Under the pieces are notes generated by a model that was given only the letters and a program-made list of their open reading frames with translations, was not told where the DNA came from and made no database searches. Positions 8,319 through 18,700 of a stretch of DNA of 64,000 bases are shown here, piece after piece. Positions within the stretch are counted from its first letter, which is position 1, and each line of letters begins with the position of its first letter. Position numbers and translations under genes: made by a program. Source of the DNA: Mycolicibacterium sp. TY81 (GTDB taxonomy: Bacteria > Actinomycetota > Actinomycetes > Mycobacteriales > Mycobacteriaceae); the NCBI RefSeq assembly GCF_018326285.1, contig NZ_AP023362.1:620001-684000 (forward strand), read 5' to 3'.

Positions 8319-10122
8319 TGGTCGACATAGCATTGAGCTGAACGACGAACAACTTGACGTCGTCGAAGCTGCACCAGACGCGCGGTTACTCGTGATGGCG
8401 GGGGCCGGGCAAGGCAAGACCGAGGTCGTCGTCAGCAGGATCAACAGCTTGGTCCGGGACGAGGGCCTGACGGCCTCCGATGAGATTCTGGTCCTCAGTT
8501 TTTCGCGTGCGGCGGTATCGGCTGTCCGGACCCGGCTGGACTTGAGGGACGCTGCCACGCCAAATGTTCGGACATTCGACTCGTTCGCGAGCGTCTTGCT
8601 GGTCGGAGCCGGCGTTCAACCCGATGGCAGTTTCAACGACCGCATTCGGCGTGCGACGCAGCTGCTGAAAGAGGCCGACGACGCGCCCGTCGAGGTCGAA
8701 CTCCTGCGTCACGTCATCATTGACGAGGTCCAGGATCTGGTCGGAGACCGCGCCGATTTCGTGCTGGCGATTCTGAAGTGGCTCGACGACGACGCGGGTA
8801 TCACCGCCCTCGGTGACCCTCTGCAGGGCGTATATGACTTCCAGCTAGACGAATCCTCCAGCAAGACTTCGGCAGAGGACGTGTTCAAGCAGCTGACCGG
8901 CCCATTCGGATGTGAGACGGTCGCGTTGGGCAAGAACTACCGGGCCAGGGGCAAGTACCCGAAGGAGGTGGTGGTCTTGGGCGACAAGCTCCGTGCCGCC
9001 GCCGATAGCGACGAAGCGGACGACCTGCTGGTGGACCTGGTCTACGAATTGCCCTACCGCGGTGAGATCGAGGAGTGGTACGACCTCGTCACGCCGTCCG
9101 CCGGCAACAAGACGGCTGTGCTGTGCACGACCAATGCGGACGTCCTTCGCGTATCGAGATTCCTCAACGAGAAATCGATTCGGCACGCTGTCCGCAGGCA
9201 AGCACAGGACTTCGGCGCCGCACGGTGGATCGCAGGTGCGCTCGGTCCCTTGCCTGGGCCTAAGGAACGACGGTCTGAGGTCGAAGCTGCGCTCGAAAGG
9301 CTGATCGCCGAACACGACGTGGACCAGAAGTGGAACGAACTCAAGTCCGCCGAAGGACGTACACGTGATTTCGACTCGTTGGATCTTCACAGAATGAACA
9401 GCCTGGTGAAGGCGCGAGCGCTGCCGCTTACTCTCACCGAGCCCGACCACAGTTCGGTCATCGTGTCGACGATCCATCGCGCGAAAGGCCTTGAATTCGA
9501 CTCTGTTTTTGTCGTCGAACCGAATTGGTTGCCGCCCGACGAGGACAGGTGGACGAGAGTGCGTCGTGAGTACGTGGCGTTGAGCCGAGCGCGCGACGAA
9601 ATCTTCACCTGCCGATTGCCTCAATCGAAATCGACGATCAAGGCCGACGACCGGCTGGGCCGGTTCAAGGAGGAGGTCAGGAGTAGGAAGAAGGGCGGTA
9701 AGCCATGGACGCGAGCATTCGAATTCCTCTATGGCGACGTTGAAACCGCATACCCCGCTGTCTCGCAAACCGTTGACGCACAACGCATTCAACAGACGCT
9801 GCAGTCACTCGATCAAGTCGGTGTGAAGGTTTATGCCGAGCTCGACGAGGCCGAGTCCACTGCGGAATCGCCTTCCTACATGCTCGTCACGCAGGACCTG
9901 CAGCCGTTGGGCCGCACAAGCCCTGCGTTCAATTACGCCTTCCAGAAGACGTTCGGATGGTTGAAGAATCGCCCGACAGTCATCGAGGGACTCTCCCTGG
10001 TATCGGTGGAGACTGTTGCCGGTGACTATCGCGAGTCGGAAAAAGCCGGCCTCGGAAGCTCCGGATTCTGGCTGGTGCCGCGGATTACAGGCCTCGCTCG
10101 CCCTGACCTGAACACGACATAG
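8308..10122 (+). CDS. UvrD/Rep-like SF1 helicase
   Basis: The 604-aa protein shows AGAGQGKTE (Walker A, near residue 32), IIDEVQDLV (Walker B, near 138), GDPLQGVYDF (motif III, near 170), a KNYRARG segment (motif IV-like) and STIHRAKGLEFDSVF (motif V, near 387), then REYVALSRARDE (motif VI). It is shorter than full UvrD and resembles the compact SF1 helicases that partner ATPases in phage-defence systems such as Gabija; this comparison is inference. GTG 8308 is preferred because GAGGAG lies 7 bases upstream; GTG 8290 in the same frame is an alternative. It overlaps the ATPase-helicase gene by 11 bases, indicating translational coupling. The last 120 residues after motif VI have no recognised domain. 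Confidence 0.88.
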   Translation: MSDDGRHSIELNDEQLDVVEAAPDARLLVMAGAGQGKTEVVVSRINSLVRDEGLTASDEILVLSFSRAAVSAVRTRLDLRDAATPNVRTFDSFASVLLVGAGVQPDGSFNDRIRRATQLLKEADDAPVEVELLRHVIIDEVQDLVGDRADFVLAILKWLDDDAGITALGDPLQGVYDFQLDESSSKTSAEDVFKQLTGPFGCETVALGKNYRARGKYPKEVVVLGDKLRAAADSDEADDLLVDLVYELPYRGEIEEWYDLVTPSAGNKTAVLCTTNADVLRVSRFLNEKSIRHAVRRQAQDFGAARWIAGALGPLPGPKERRSEVEAALERLIAEHDVDQKWNELKSAEGRTRDFDSLDLHRMNSLVKARALPLTLTEPDHSSVIVSTIHRAKGLEFDSVFVVEPNWLPPDEDRWTRVRREYVALSRARDEIFTCRLPQSKSTIKADDRLGRFKEEVRSRKKGGKPWTRAFEFLYGDVETAYPAVSQTVDAQRIQQTLQSLDQVGVKVYAELDEAESTAESPSYMLVTQDLQPLGRTSPAFNYAFQKTFGWLKNRPTVIEGLSLVSVETVAGDYRESEKAGLGSSGFWLVPRITGLARPDLNTT

Positions 10123-10136
10123 GAGTATTAGACGCG

Positions 10137-13100
10137 ATGGCGAATCTTGCTGAGCAGTATGGTTTTCGCGACGAGATCGTCGAGGAGTTGATCAAGGATC
10201 TGGTCGGGCCGGCAGAAGGACCTGACGAGGTCATCACGGATCTCCCGCTGGACAGGTATATCGCCGGAGTCCTCTGGCCGGCAGACGATCAGCTGCAGGA
10301 GGCGGCCGAGCCCGACAGTGGTGAGGCCGAGGAGAACGACTCCGAGGACAGTCCGATCTCGCAGGCCCTGATGCGTTACCCGACATCGATGGGGATTACG
10401 TTCTCCGTTGATCTGGAGAAGGCCACGTCGGTTCAAATCGCAATCACGGCAGCGAAATATGTTCCGTCAGGTATCAAGAGCAACGGCGATTCATCGGATC
10501 AGCGTTCGAGTCGGCGGAATCAGAAGGCGAAGCCGGACTCCTGGGTTCGCAACCAACAGGTCGTCGATGCGATCGACTGGGACGTCACGACGCCAGGGGC
10601 GAAGAAGGTCGATGTCGTGCCGGGCCTTCAGTTGTACGTGTACACACGTGTTCCGACGAACGGCCGAGTGGCTGTGTCGGTCGCGTTGCGCAATACGCAG
10701 GTGCCCCCCAAAGGAGAACTCCGCGACGGATTCGCCTGGTTTCAGGTCGGGGTGGAAGTGCGGTCGACCGAGCATGCCATCGTGGACCGGACTTCGTACG
10801 GTGTGCTGGGTAACGACTCTGACTTGCGTTCGGCTGCATTGCTTTACCGCAACGCGCGAGTCTTCGCGATCGGTCACGGCTGTGCCGCGACATGGGACCG
10901 GGAAGGCACTTCGACCCATGTCGGACGGGTGGCTTCGACGTTCGTCCCTCGGCAGGAAGTTTGGCGGGCGAAACCCGGTGGTGTCAGCGGTGATGTTGAC
11001 CTTCGAATGTCGTTCCTGGCCAACGCCACCGATGAGGAGCTGGCGGCGAACCTTGGTCGACTCGTCACCGAGTATCGCGATTGGATCGACGGGCTGAGTG
11101 AGAGTGTTCAGATCGGCGAGGCGGACGTCGAGGATGGGCTCAAGCGTGTTGCCGAGGAACATGTCGTCCGTGTCCGGCGTGCGGCCGAACGCATGCAGAA
11201 CGGTATCGACCTGATCGTCACCGATCCCGTTGCAGGACGCGCGTTTCGGCTCGCGAATGCTGCTATGCAGATGCAGCGTGCCCGCCAGGACTGGGTGCGT
11301 GGCGGTGCAGTCGGAGCGGTGGGCGACGGCGCCAAGCAAGGCTGGAGGCCATTTCAGATCGCCTATATTCTGTTGAACCTCCCGGGCCTCGCGGATGCAG
11401 ATCATGAAGACCGCAACATCGCCGATCTTTTGTGGTTCCCGACCGGTGGTGGCAAGACGGAGGCCTACCTCGGACTGGTCGCCTTCACGATCATTCACCG
11501 CAGGCTCAAGGATCCCGACGCCCTCGGCGTGGCAGTGATCATGCGTTACACCCTGCGCCTGTTGACCATTCAGCAATTCGAACGCGCAACCATGCTGCTC
11601 TGTTCGCTCGAGCGATTACGGCAGCGCGAGAACGACCTCGGGGACCGTCCATTCTCGATCGGTCTCTGGGTCGGCCAAGGTGCCACGCCAAATACGTTGG
11701 TCGAGGCGCGGAAGTCGCTCAGGGACATCGCAGACGGCAAGGAGCTCAACGAGAAGAACCCGGTACAACTCACTCAGTGCCCCTGGTGCGGACAAGACCT
11801 GAACGAAAACCACTATTCCGTGTCGAAGGGTCCAGAAGAGAGGCTCAAAATCGCATGTGGGAACAGTTCATGTGACTTCCGCGACGGTCTGCCGGCGTAC
11901 TTGGTGGACCAGGACATCTACCGGATCCGTCCCGAGCTGGTCCTGGGGACCGTCGACAAGTTTGCGCAGATGGCGTGGAACGAGAAGGTGCGAAACCTGT
12001 TCGCGCGAGATGGAATTGGAACACCACCGTCGCTGATCATCCAGGACGAACTGCACCTGATCTCCGGACCACTCGGCTCGATCGTCGGGTTGTACGAAGC
12101 CGCCATCGATGCCGCCTGCGGACGACTGACCTCTGAGGGTCTGATAAAGGGCAGGCCGAAGGTCATCGCCTCGACAGCGACCATTCGTCGTGCCGATCGT
12201 CAGATCCTGGCGGTGTTCAACCGCCGCGCCGAGCAATTCCCGCCTCCTGGCATCGATCCCGATCAGTCGTTCTTCGCAGAACCTGCCTCGCGCGACGAAG
12301 AGGGCACGCGCGAGTACGTCGGGGTGATGGCGCCGGGAACCAGCCATGCCACGCTCATGGTTCGGGTCTACGCCGCGATACTGCAGGCCGCCCACGATCT
12401 ATCCGGGAGCCCCGAGACCAGGGATCCGTACTGGACGCTTCTGGGGTACTTCAACAGCCTCCGGGTGCTCGGCAGTGCGAATCTTCAAGTGGAAGGCGAC
12501 GTCCGAGACCGACTCCAACTCGTCGCCCGCCGCAAACAGGCTTCGCCGCGCGACCTCAGGCCACCGGTCGAACTGACCAGCCGCGTTCCGTCCGCGGAGA
12601 TTCCGCGCACGCTCAAGAGTCTCGAGAAGGATGTCTCCTCGGGCTGGGCGAATGATGTGGTCCTGGCCACCAACATGATCTCGGTCGGCGTCGACATCGA
12701 CAGGCTCGGGCTGATGGCGGTGATGGGTCAACCCCAGTCGAGCGCCGAGTACATCCAGGCCACCAGCCGCGTCGGACGTCGGTACCCCGGTTTGGTTGTC
12801 ACCATATTCAACGCTGCCCGTTCACGTGACAGGTCGCATTACGAGAACTTCGTCCCGTATCACCAGGCGCTTTACCGTGCCGTCGAAGCGACAAGTGCGA
12901 CACCGTTCGCCGCTCGCGCACGTGATCGTGCACTGCACGGCGTCCTCGTGTCCCTCACCCGACTCATGGTGGACGATCTGGCAGGTGATGAGACTGCGCA
13001 TAAGGCCGCTGATCGATACGACGAGATGACGCAAATGGTCGAGCTGCTGGGACAACGTGCAAAAGCGGTAGCACGCGAGGAAGCCGAGGACACCGCCAAC

Positions 13101-13337
13101 CAACTCGGTGAGTTGCTCAAGGTATGGGTGGATGCCGCCGAATCCCGGCCGGATATGCAGTACAGGAACAGCCGCGATCATGACGATTCACTACTCGTAC
13201 CCTCCGATGTGGCGTTGACGGATGACGACATCGAATACTCCACCCGTGAGACGCCGTGGCCGACACCGCAGAGCATGCGGGATGTGGACGCCGAAAGCAC
13301 GCTCTACCAAATACCCGCAAGGAAGGTGCCTCGATGA
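10137..13337 (+). CDS. drmA: DISARM DrmA-type helicase
   Basis: The 1,066-aa protein has FPTGGGKTEAY (Walker A, near residue 437), a four-Cys zinc site CPWC...C....C (about 548-580), QDELHLISGPLG (motif II, near 636, a form typical of DrmA), ASTATIRR (motif III, near 678), NMISVGVDIDRLG (near 850) and QATSRVGRR (motif VI, near 875). DrmA is the conserved helicase of DISARM and works with the DUF1998 protein DrmB in recognising and blocking incoming phage DNA. Its gene starts 14 bases after the UvrD-like gene behind AGGAG, and its stop overlaps the drmB start (ATGA), as is usual for this pair. N-terminal residues 1-420 are the less conserved DrmA-specific part. Confidence 0.92.
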   Translation: MANLAEQYGFRDEIVEELIKDLVGPAEGPDEVITDLPLDRYIAGVLWPADDQLQEAAEPDSGEAEENDSEDSPISQALMRYPTSMGITFSVDLEKATSVQIAITAAKYVPSGIKSNGDSSDQRSSRRNQKAKPDSWVRNQQVVDAIDWDVTTPGAKKVDVVPGLQLYVYTRVPTNGRVAVSVALRNTQVPPKGELRDGFAWFQVGVEVRSTEHAIVDRTSYGVLGNDSDLRSAALLYRNARVFAIGHGCAATWDREGTSTHVGRVASTFVPRQEVWRAKPGGVSGDVDLRMSFLANATDEELAANLGRLVTEYRDWIDGLSESVQIGEADVEDGLKRVAEEHVVRVRRAAERMQNGIDLIVTDPVAGRAFRLANAAMQMQRARQDWVRGGAVGAVGDGAKQGWRPFQIAYILLNLPGLADADHEDRNIADLLWFPTGGGKTEAYLGLVAFTIIHRRLKDPDALGVAVIMRYTLRLLTIQQFERATMLLCSLERLRQRENDLGDRPFSIGLWVGQGATPNTLVEARKSLRDIADGKELNEKNPVQLTQCPWCGQDLNENHYSVSKGPEERLKIACGNSSCDFRDGLPAYLVDQDIYRIRPELVLGTVDKFAQMAWNEKVRNLFARDGIGTPPSLIIQDELHLISGPLGSIVGLYEAAIDAACGRLTSEGLIKGRPKVIASTATIRRADRQILAVFNRRAEQFPPPGIDPDQSFFAEPASRDEEGTREYVGVMAPGTSHATLMVRVYAAILQAAHDLSGSPETRDPYWTLLGYFNSLRVLGSANLQVEGDVRDRLQLVARRKQASPRDLRPPVELTSRVPSAEIPRTLKSLEKDVSSGWANDVVLATNMISVGVDIDRLGLMAVMGQPQSSAEYIQATSRVGRRYPGLVVTIFNAARSRDRSHYENFVPYHQALYRAVEATSATPFAARARDRALHGVLVSLTRLMVDDLAGDETAHKAADRYDEMTQMVELLGQRAKAVAREEAEDTANQLGELLKVWVDAAESRPDMQYRNSRDHDDSLLVPSDVALTDDDIEYSTRETPWPTPQSMRDVDAESTLYQIPARKVPR

Positions 13338-15067
13338 ACACCCCAAAAGCTCGGCGTAGCCAGTTGCTGAGCACCTACGGCGTGGGAGGGCTGTTCCCCT
13401 CTGAGTCAACCAGTTTCATGATTGCCGGTCTCCACGAGTGGAACGTCGACAAGGCCGAACACATCGCCGAGCCGCGCCTGGCCAGGGCGCTCGGCGTGGC
13501 GGAGCTCAAGGCACCGCCGGCCGGCGGCAAGCGCGATGTGCCGGTTATCCGCTACCCATACACGCAGGTGTGTCCCAAATGCCGGCGCATCGGCGCGCTC
13601 TCACAGCTGTCCAAGGACAAGAACGAGGCCAAGTGCAAGGTCGACAACGTCGACCTCAGCCCGTTTCGGTTGATGGGCGCCTGCCGGAACGGTCATGTGA
13701 GCGAGTTTCCGGTATTCCGGTGGCTGCACAAGGGGCAGCAGGAACAGAGCGTCGGCGATGAGCACGTAATGAGGCTCAACGTGCTCGGACGGACGTCTTC
13801 TCTCGGTGACCTGGTATTGACGTGCACCTGCGGCGTAGAGAGCCGCAGCCTCGAAGGGGCAATCGGTTCAGGATCACTCAATGACTTCGGCAAGTGCAGT
13901 GGGCTGCGGCCTTGGCTCGGACTCGAAACGACCGAAGAGTGCGACCAATACCCACGCGCAGTCCAACGCGGTGCCTCGAATGTCTGGTTCCCAGCCGTGC
14001 GGTCCTCGATTTCCATACCCCCGTACTCGGAAGCCCTCGCGAGGTTCGTAAACAAACACTGGGAGATGGTCAAGGACCCAGCCGCGGCGATCCCGCCCGT
14101 GCTGGCCGGTCTGGCTGCGATGTCCAAGGGGCGCTTCACCGCTGACCAGATCAACGGTGAGATCGAACGCCGTCGCGGTGAGGAAGAAAACGACGAAGAG
14201 ATCTCAGAGGCCAAACTCCGCGCCGACGAGTACAAGGCGTTGGTCGAGGGACGTGACGACGAAGGAATCGACTCGGACTTCGTATGCCTCCGCCGCGACG
14301 TTCCTGACGGCTTCGAATCCTTGATTTCTGACGTGCGGAAGGTGACCAGGCTCCGCGAAGTGCGTGCGTTGCAGGGGTTTACCCGTCTCGATGGTGCGCC
14401 CGATCCATCCGGGCCAGCGCAGAAGCTGTGCGCACTCGCCCCCACGCACCTGCACTGGTTGCCTGCGATCGAAGTGATCGGTGAGGGTGTGTTCCTCGCG
14501 TTCCGGCGCGAAGCACTCGAGGAGTGGGCCGGCGGTGACTTCGCGCAGAAGCGACTGCGGGCGCTGCAGAAGGCAGCCGACCGGGCAGCGTTGGATTACG
14601 GCCGTCCCCAGGCGCCTGTCGACATCATCAAGGTGGCGATCCACACGCTGTCGCACATCATCATCGACCAGTTGTCCCTCGACGCCGGCTACCCGGCGGC
14701 GGCGCTCCGCGAGCGGCTGTTCGTGAACGACAAGGTGGCCGGGCTGCTGGTCTATACGGCAAGCTCGGACTCGGCGGGAAGCCTGGGTGGGGTCGCCTCT
14801 ATGGCGGAGACCGAGCACCTTGGGGCGGCACTCCGCGAAGGGCTGCAACGTCTTTCGTGGTGTTCATCCGACCCGGTGTGTATCGAATCGGCGGGATCAG
14901 GTGCCGACGGACTGAATCTCGCGGCCTGCCATGCATGCGTCCTCGCGCCGGAGACGTCATGCGAGATGAACAACTCGTTCTTGGACCGGGCGCTGTTGTT
15001 CGGCACCCACGACGAGGGTTGCGAGGACGCGGGGTTGTTCAGTGAGCTCGTGGAGAAGGCACGGTGA
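13334..15067 (+). CDS. drmB: DISARM DrmB-type DUF1998/MZB protein
   Basis: The 577-aa protein starts at ATG 13334, inside the drmA stop (ATGA) and behind AAGGAAGG; an upstream in-frame GTG at 13256 would overlap drmA by 80 bases and is not preferred. It opens with RRSQLLSTYGVGGLFPSE, a usual DrmB N-terminus. Zinc-binding groups are CPKC (near residue 79) with AC.NGH (near 116) and CTC (near 164). The C-terminal half holds the DUF1998/MZB signature HTLSHIIIDQLSLDAGYP (near 437) and CHAC...P...SCE..N...DR (near 533-550). DrmB forms the DISARM core with DrmA. The usual third core gene, drmC (phospholipase-D-fold nuclease), does not follow. Confidence 0.92.
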   Translation: MNTPKARRSQLLSTYGVGGLFPSESTSFMIAGLHEWNVDKAEHIAEPRLARALGVAELKAPPAGGKRDVPVIRYPYTQVCPKCRRIGALSQLSKDKNEAKCKVDNVDLSPFRLMGACRNGHVSEFPVFRWLHKGQQEQSVGDEHVMRLNVLGRTSSLGDLVLTCTCGVESRSLEGAIGSGSLNDFGKCSGLRPWLGLETTEECDQYPRAVQRGASNVWFPAVRSSISIPPYSEALARFVNKHWEMVKDPAAAIPPVLAGLAAMSKGRFTADQINGEIERRRGEEENDEEISEAKLRADEYKALVEGRDDEGIDSDFVCLRRDVPDGFESLISDVRKVTRLREVRALQGFTRLDGAPDPSGPAQKLCALAPTHLHWLPAIEVIGEGVFLAFRREALEEWAGGDFAQKRLRALQKAADRAALDYGRPQAPVDIIKVAIHTLSHIIIDQLSLDAGYPAAALRERLFVNDKVAGLLVYTASSDSAGSLGGVASMAETEHLGAALREGLQRLSWCSSDPVCIESAGSGADGLNLAACHACVLAPETSCEMNNSFLDRALLFGTHDEGCEDAGLFSELVEKAR

Positions 15068-15116
15068 GCACACCCCAGGACCGATTCGGCAGTACCCAGG
15101 AAGGCTGCGACGCACA

Positions 15117-15461
15117 GTGAAAGACAAACACCATCAGCGGTTTCCGCTCAAGTACGGAGAGCTGCGCGACATGAGGTGTGGCGCAGTTACCGACGAGGCG
15201 AAGGGCATACAGCGGGTCAGAGATTTCCGTCCGACGTACTTTACGGCTGACTGGACCGACGGTGTGCTCGTGCAGGTGAGGGTGTGGGGTCCACAGCTGC
15301 TCGACGACGGCTCAGAAGGGGAGCGCAACCTCGATTACCGCTGGCGGAATACCCGTGACCTGGGACTGGTGAAGTACCGCGATCTGCCGCGGATCGTCGC
15401 CGAGCGGCTGCTGGCCTACAACGCAGAGAACGGTTTCACCGTCCTCCCTGAGCAACAGTGA
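15117..15461 (+). CDS. Small hypothetical protein in the drmC position
   Basis: The 114-aa product starts at GTG 15117, about 11 bases after AGGAAGG; a longer frame from GTG 15042 overlaps drmB. I do not recognise the family. It is soluble with no membrane segment and no HxK(x4)D motif, so it is not the PLD nuclease DrmC. Between drmB and this gene lies an 18-codon frame (15064-15120) whose GTG overlaps the drmB stop and whose TGA overlaps this gene's GTG. That chain would couple translation of all three, or may be the remnant of a deleted gene. Confidence 0.55.
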   Translation: MKDKHHQRFPLKYGELRDMRCGAVTDEAKGIQRVRDFRPTYFTADWTDGVLVQVRVWGPQLLDDGSEGERNLDYRWRNTRDLGLVKYRDLPRIVAERLLAYNAENGFTVLPEQQ

Positions 15462-15543
15462 ACGGGTAAACGCCGTCCGATGGAGTTCGTCGTCGAGCGG
15501 TCTTGCCGACAGCAACCATTCGCGCATGAGCTGCTCGGCATAG

Positions 15544-15566
15544 TTGTCGGTGGCTTGTGCGATTCT
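15544..15566 (+). promoter_or_regulatory. PafBC-type promoter before the second defence unit
   Basis: TTGTCGGTG (15544-15552), 8-base spacer, GATTCT (15561-15566), then GTGCGGCTCGTTTGAA. The box is a perfect match and the -10 keeps the A at position 2 and T at position 6. It lies in the 312-base gap (15462-15773) between the small gene and drmD. Apart from this promoter and a possible short frame at 15614, I see nothing else in the gap. It would transcribe drmD through the RelE-UvrD gene. Confidence 0.6.
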
Positions 15567-15613
15567 GTGCGGCTCGTTTGAACACGACCCGAGAGCTGAG
15601 GTGGGGGACGAAC

Positions 15614-15781
15614 ATGTTACTGCGGTCTGATGCCCTGATCGACGGTGGCTGCTCGCATCTGAGCACTCGGCCATTTCCCACGAACCTCGGTTTGAGCTGG
15701 ATGCACTCACTAATCTCAAGGAAAGTAAAGCCATCAGGGAGGGTGGTCCGAACGGCTGGTCGGTGGGTGTGCAGTGCCTAG
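15614..15781 (+). CDS. Possible 55-aa leader peptide gene before drmD
   Basis: An ATG at 15614 follows a GAGGTGGGGG ribosome-binding site and opens a 55-codon frame that ends 8 bases inside drmD. Position relative to the PafBC-type promoter (about 48 bases after the -10) matches the real genes behind the other copies of that promoter. The peptide is basic, contains no recognised motif, and may be either a coupled leader or chance. Low confidence. Confidence 0.3.
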   Translation: MLLRSDALIDGGCSHLSTRPFPTNLGLSWMHSLISRKVKPSGRVVRTAGRWVCSA

Positions 15782-18700
15782 GTACAAGTTTCGGTGGTCG
15801 AACCTGCCAACAGAACTTCTTGAAGAGCTCTGCCAAGGCCTGTTCGACGACATCACCGGATTCGAGCCAGCTGAGGTTCTGCAGGACGCGTACGGTGCGC
15901 GCCCGAAACAGAACTTCGTGGCTGAAGCGTGGGAAACGCTGCGCGATGATTGGCTGCCTCACGACAAAGAATCGCGTGACCGCGTGGTCGACGAAATCCG
16001 TGCAATCCGCCACGAGGATGGTCAGCTGAAAACCCGCAAAGACCAAATGGCCTATCTGCGGGGGCTGAGCAACGCCAAGAATCTGCGCGCCGTCGTCCTG
16101 CAGGCGTTCATCGACCGCGGCGAGATAGAACTCGAACCGCTTGGGCGTGAACCCGATCTGCCCGCCGACGTGAAACCCCGACCGCCGGTCGTAAAACTGA
16201 AACCCCCAGCACCACCGACCGGAGATGACGTGCAGACCGCCGCAGTAGACAAACCACAAGACCTCAACGTCGCCCCCGGCTCAATCGTGGTCATCCGCGA
16301 TGAGGAGTGGCTGGTCACCTCGGCCGAGCAGGGGGCGGACGGCTGGCTGGTCCGAGTACGTGGACTCTCCGAGTTGGTGGCCGAGACCACCGCCGCGTTC
16401 TACTCAAGTCTCGACACGATCGAAGTGCAAGATCCGAAGAAAGCCAAAGTGGTCCCCGATGGCTCGTCGGGGTACCGCGACTCCCGCCTCTGGCTCGAAG
16501 CACTGATCAGGAAGACGCCCGTTCCCTACGGGGACCAAAACCTGACCGTCTCGACGCACATGCTCGCCGATGCGCTGGCCTACCAACAGGCGGCGGTGAC
16601 GAAGGCGCTCGACCCGCAGCACATCCGCCCCCGTATCTTGATCGCCGACGCCGTCGGTCTGGGCAAGACGCTGGAGATCGGCATGATCCTGTCCGAGCTG
16701 GTGCGACGGGGCCGCGGCGAACGCATCCTGATCGTCACGCCCAAGCACGTCCTGGAACAGATGCAACACGAACTGTGGTGTCGCTTCGCGCTGCCGTTCG
16801 TCCGTCTCGACTCGACCGGCATCCAGAAGGTCCGCCAGAAGCTGCCCGCCACCCGCAACCCGTTCACCTACTTCAAGCGGGCCATCATCTCCATCGACAC
16901 GCTCAAGAGCCCCCGCTACAAGGCCCACCTGGAACGCCAGCAGTGGGACGCCGTGGTGATCGACGAATCCCACAACCTCACGAACGCCGGCACCCAGAAC
17001 AACGAACTGGCCCGCGTCCTGGCCCCGAACACCGAGGCGTTGATCCTGGCGTCGGCCACGCCGCACAACGGCAAGGAGGAATCCTTCGCCGAACTGCTGC
17101 GGCTGCTGGACCCGACGGTGGTGCACGCCGACGGCACCTTCACCAAAGAAGACGTCGAGTCACTGCTCATCCGTCGACACCGGCACAGCCCGGACGTCGC
17201 CGCCGAGGTCGGCAGCGACTGGGCCGAACGTGCCGAGCCCGTGCACCTGCTGGTCAAGCCGTCCGCCGGAGAAGACGCGGTCGCCGCCGAACTGTCGCAG
17301 ACCTGGCTGCACCCCGCCACCGGCAGCTCGCCCTACTCCGGCGAAACCAAGGCGTTGTTCCCGTGGACCCTGGCCAAGGCGTTCCTGTCCTCGCCCGCCG
17401 CACTGGCCGAGTCGATCAAACAGCGCCGCGCCAAGCTCGATGAGAACGTGCCCGCGCAGCGGGCCGAACTCAAGGCTCTCAACGTCCTCGACGAACTCAA
17501 CTCCGCCGCGCTGGGCGAGCAGGCCGGCAAGTTCGCCGCATTGGTCAAGCGCCTCAAGCAGATCGGCGTGGGCAAGGGATCCGAGACGCGGGCGGTCGTA
17601 TTCGCCGAACGCATCGCCACGCTGAGCTGGCTGCGGAAAAACCTGCCTGTGGCACTAGGTCTGAAAGCCGAGAACATCGCTGTGCTGCACGGCGGACTCT
17701 CCGACGTCGAGCAGCAGGAGATCGTCGACAACTTCAAGCTGGAAACCTCAATCATCCGGGTGCTCGTGACCGGCGACGTCGCCTCCGAAGGGGTGAACCT
17801 GCACGCGCAGTGCCACCATCTGATCCATTACGACATTCCGTGGAGCCTGATCCGGATCGAGCAGCGCAACGGCCGCATCGACCGCTACGGGCAGAAGCAC
17901 CCGCCGGTGATCTCCTCGCTGATCCTCGAACCCTCCGACCCCGAGTTCTCCGGCGACCTGCGGGTGCTGTCACGGCTGCTGGAACGGGAGAACCAGGCCC
18001 ACGAAACGCTCGGCGACGTGGCCTCCCTGATGGGCAAGCACAGCGTCACCGAGGAGGAGAACGCGATCCGCGATGTGCTCGCCAAGGGCGCCGATCTTGA
18101 CGACGCGGTCCGTACCGCGGACGAGGTCGCTGCAGGGGAGGACTTGGACGCGTTCTTCGCCGAGTTCGACGCGGCCGAGGCGACCGCGACGCCGCTGCCG
18201 GCCTCGCCACGCCAAAGCCTCTATCCCGACGACCTGACCTTCCTCGACGAGGCGCTGCACGCCGCCTTCCACGACAAACCGCACGCCAAACCGGAGCAGG
18301 GCGGCATCGGCTGGACCGTCAGCGCCCCGCACGGCATCGCCGAGCTGTCCCCGCCCCGCGACCTTCGACAACGGCTGGGACAGCTGCCGCAGAACTACCT
18401 GCACCACGGCCGAGTGTTGGAGCGCCTCAAGCTCGCCACCAACCCGACGGTGGGCACCGCCCAACTGCGCATCGCGCGAGAGGGCAAGGGCGTCAACAAC
18501 ACCACGTGGCCGGAGGCCCACTTCCTCGGCCCGCTGCACCCTGTGCTGGACTGGGCCAGTGACCGCGCGTTGACGGCGCTGGGCCGCAACCAGGTGTTCG
18601 CGATCCGCGGTGACGTGGACGCCCCCACCGTGCTGCTCATGGGGACACTGAGCAACAAACGAGGACAACTGATCTCGCGAGTGTTCTCCACCGCCGAGTT

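Noticed and set aside
15117..15461. The small gene as drmC
   Set aside because: Much shorter than the PLD nuclease and lacks any HxK(x4)D motif.
15312..16259. 315-codon minus-strand frame spanning the drmB/drmD gap
   Set aside because: Lies over the promoter region and the drmD N-terminus; no motif or plausible start; drmD reading frame is clearly coding.
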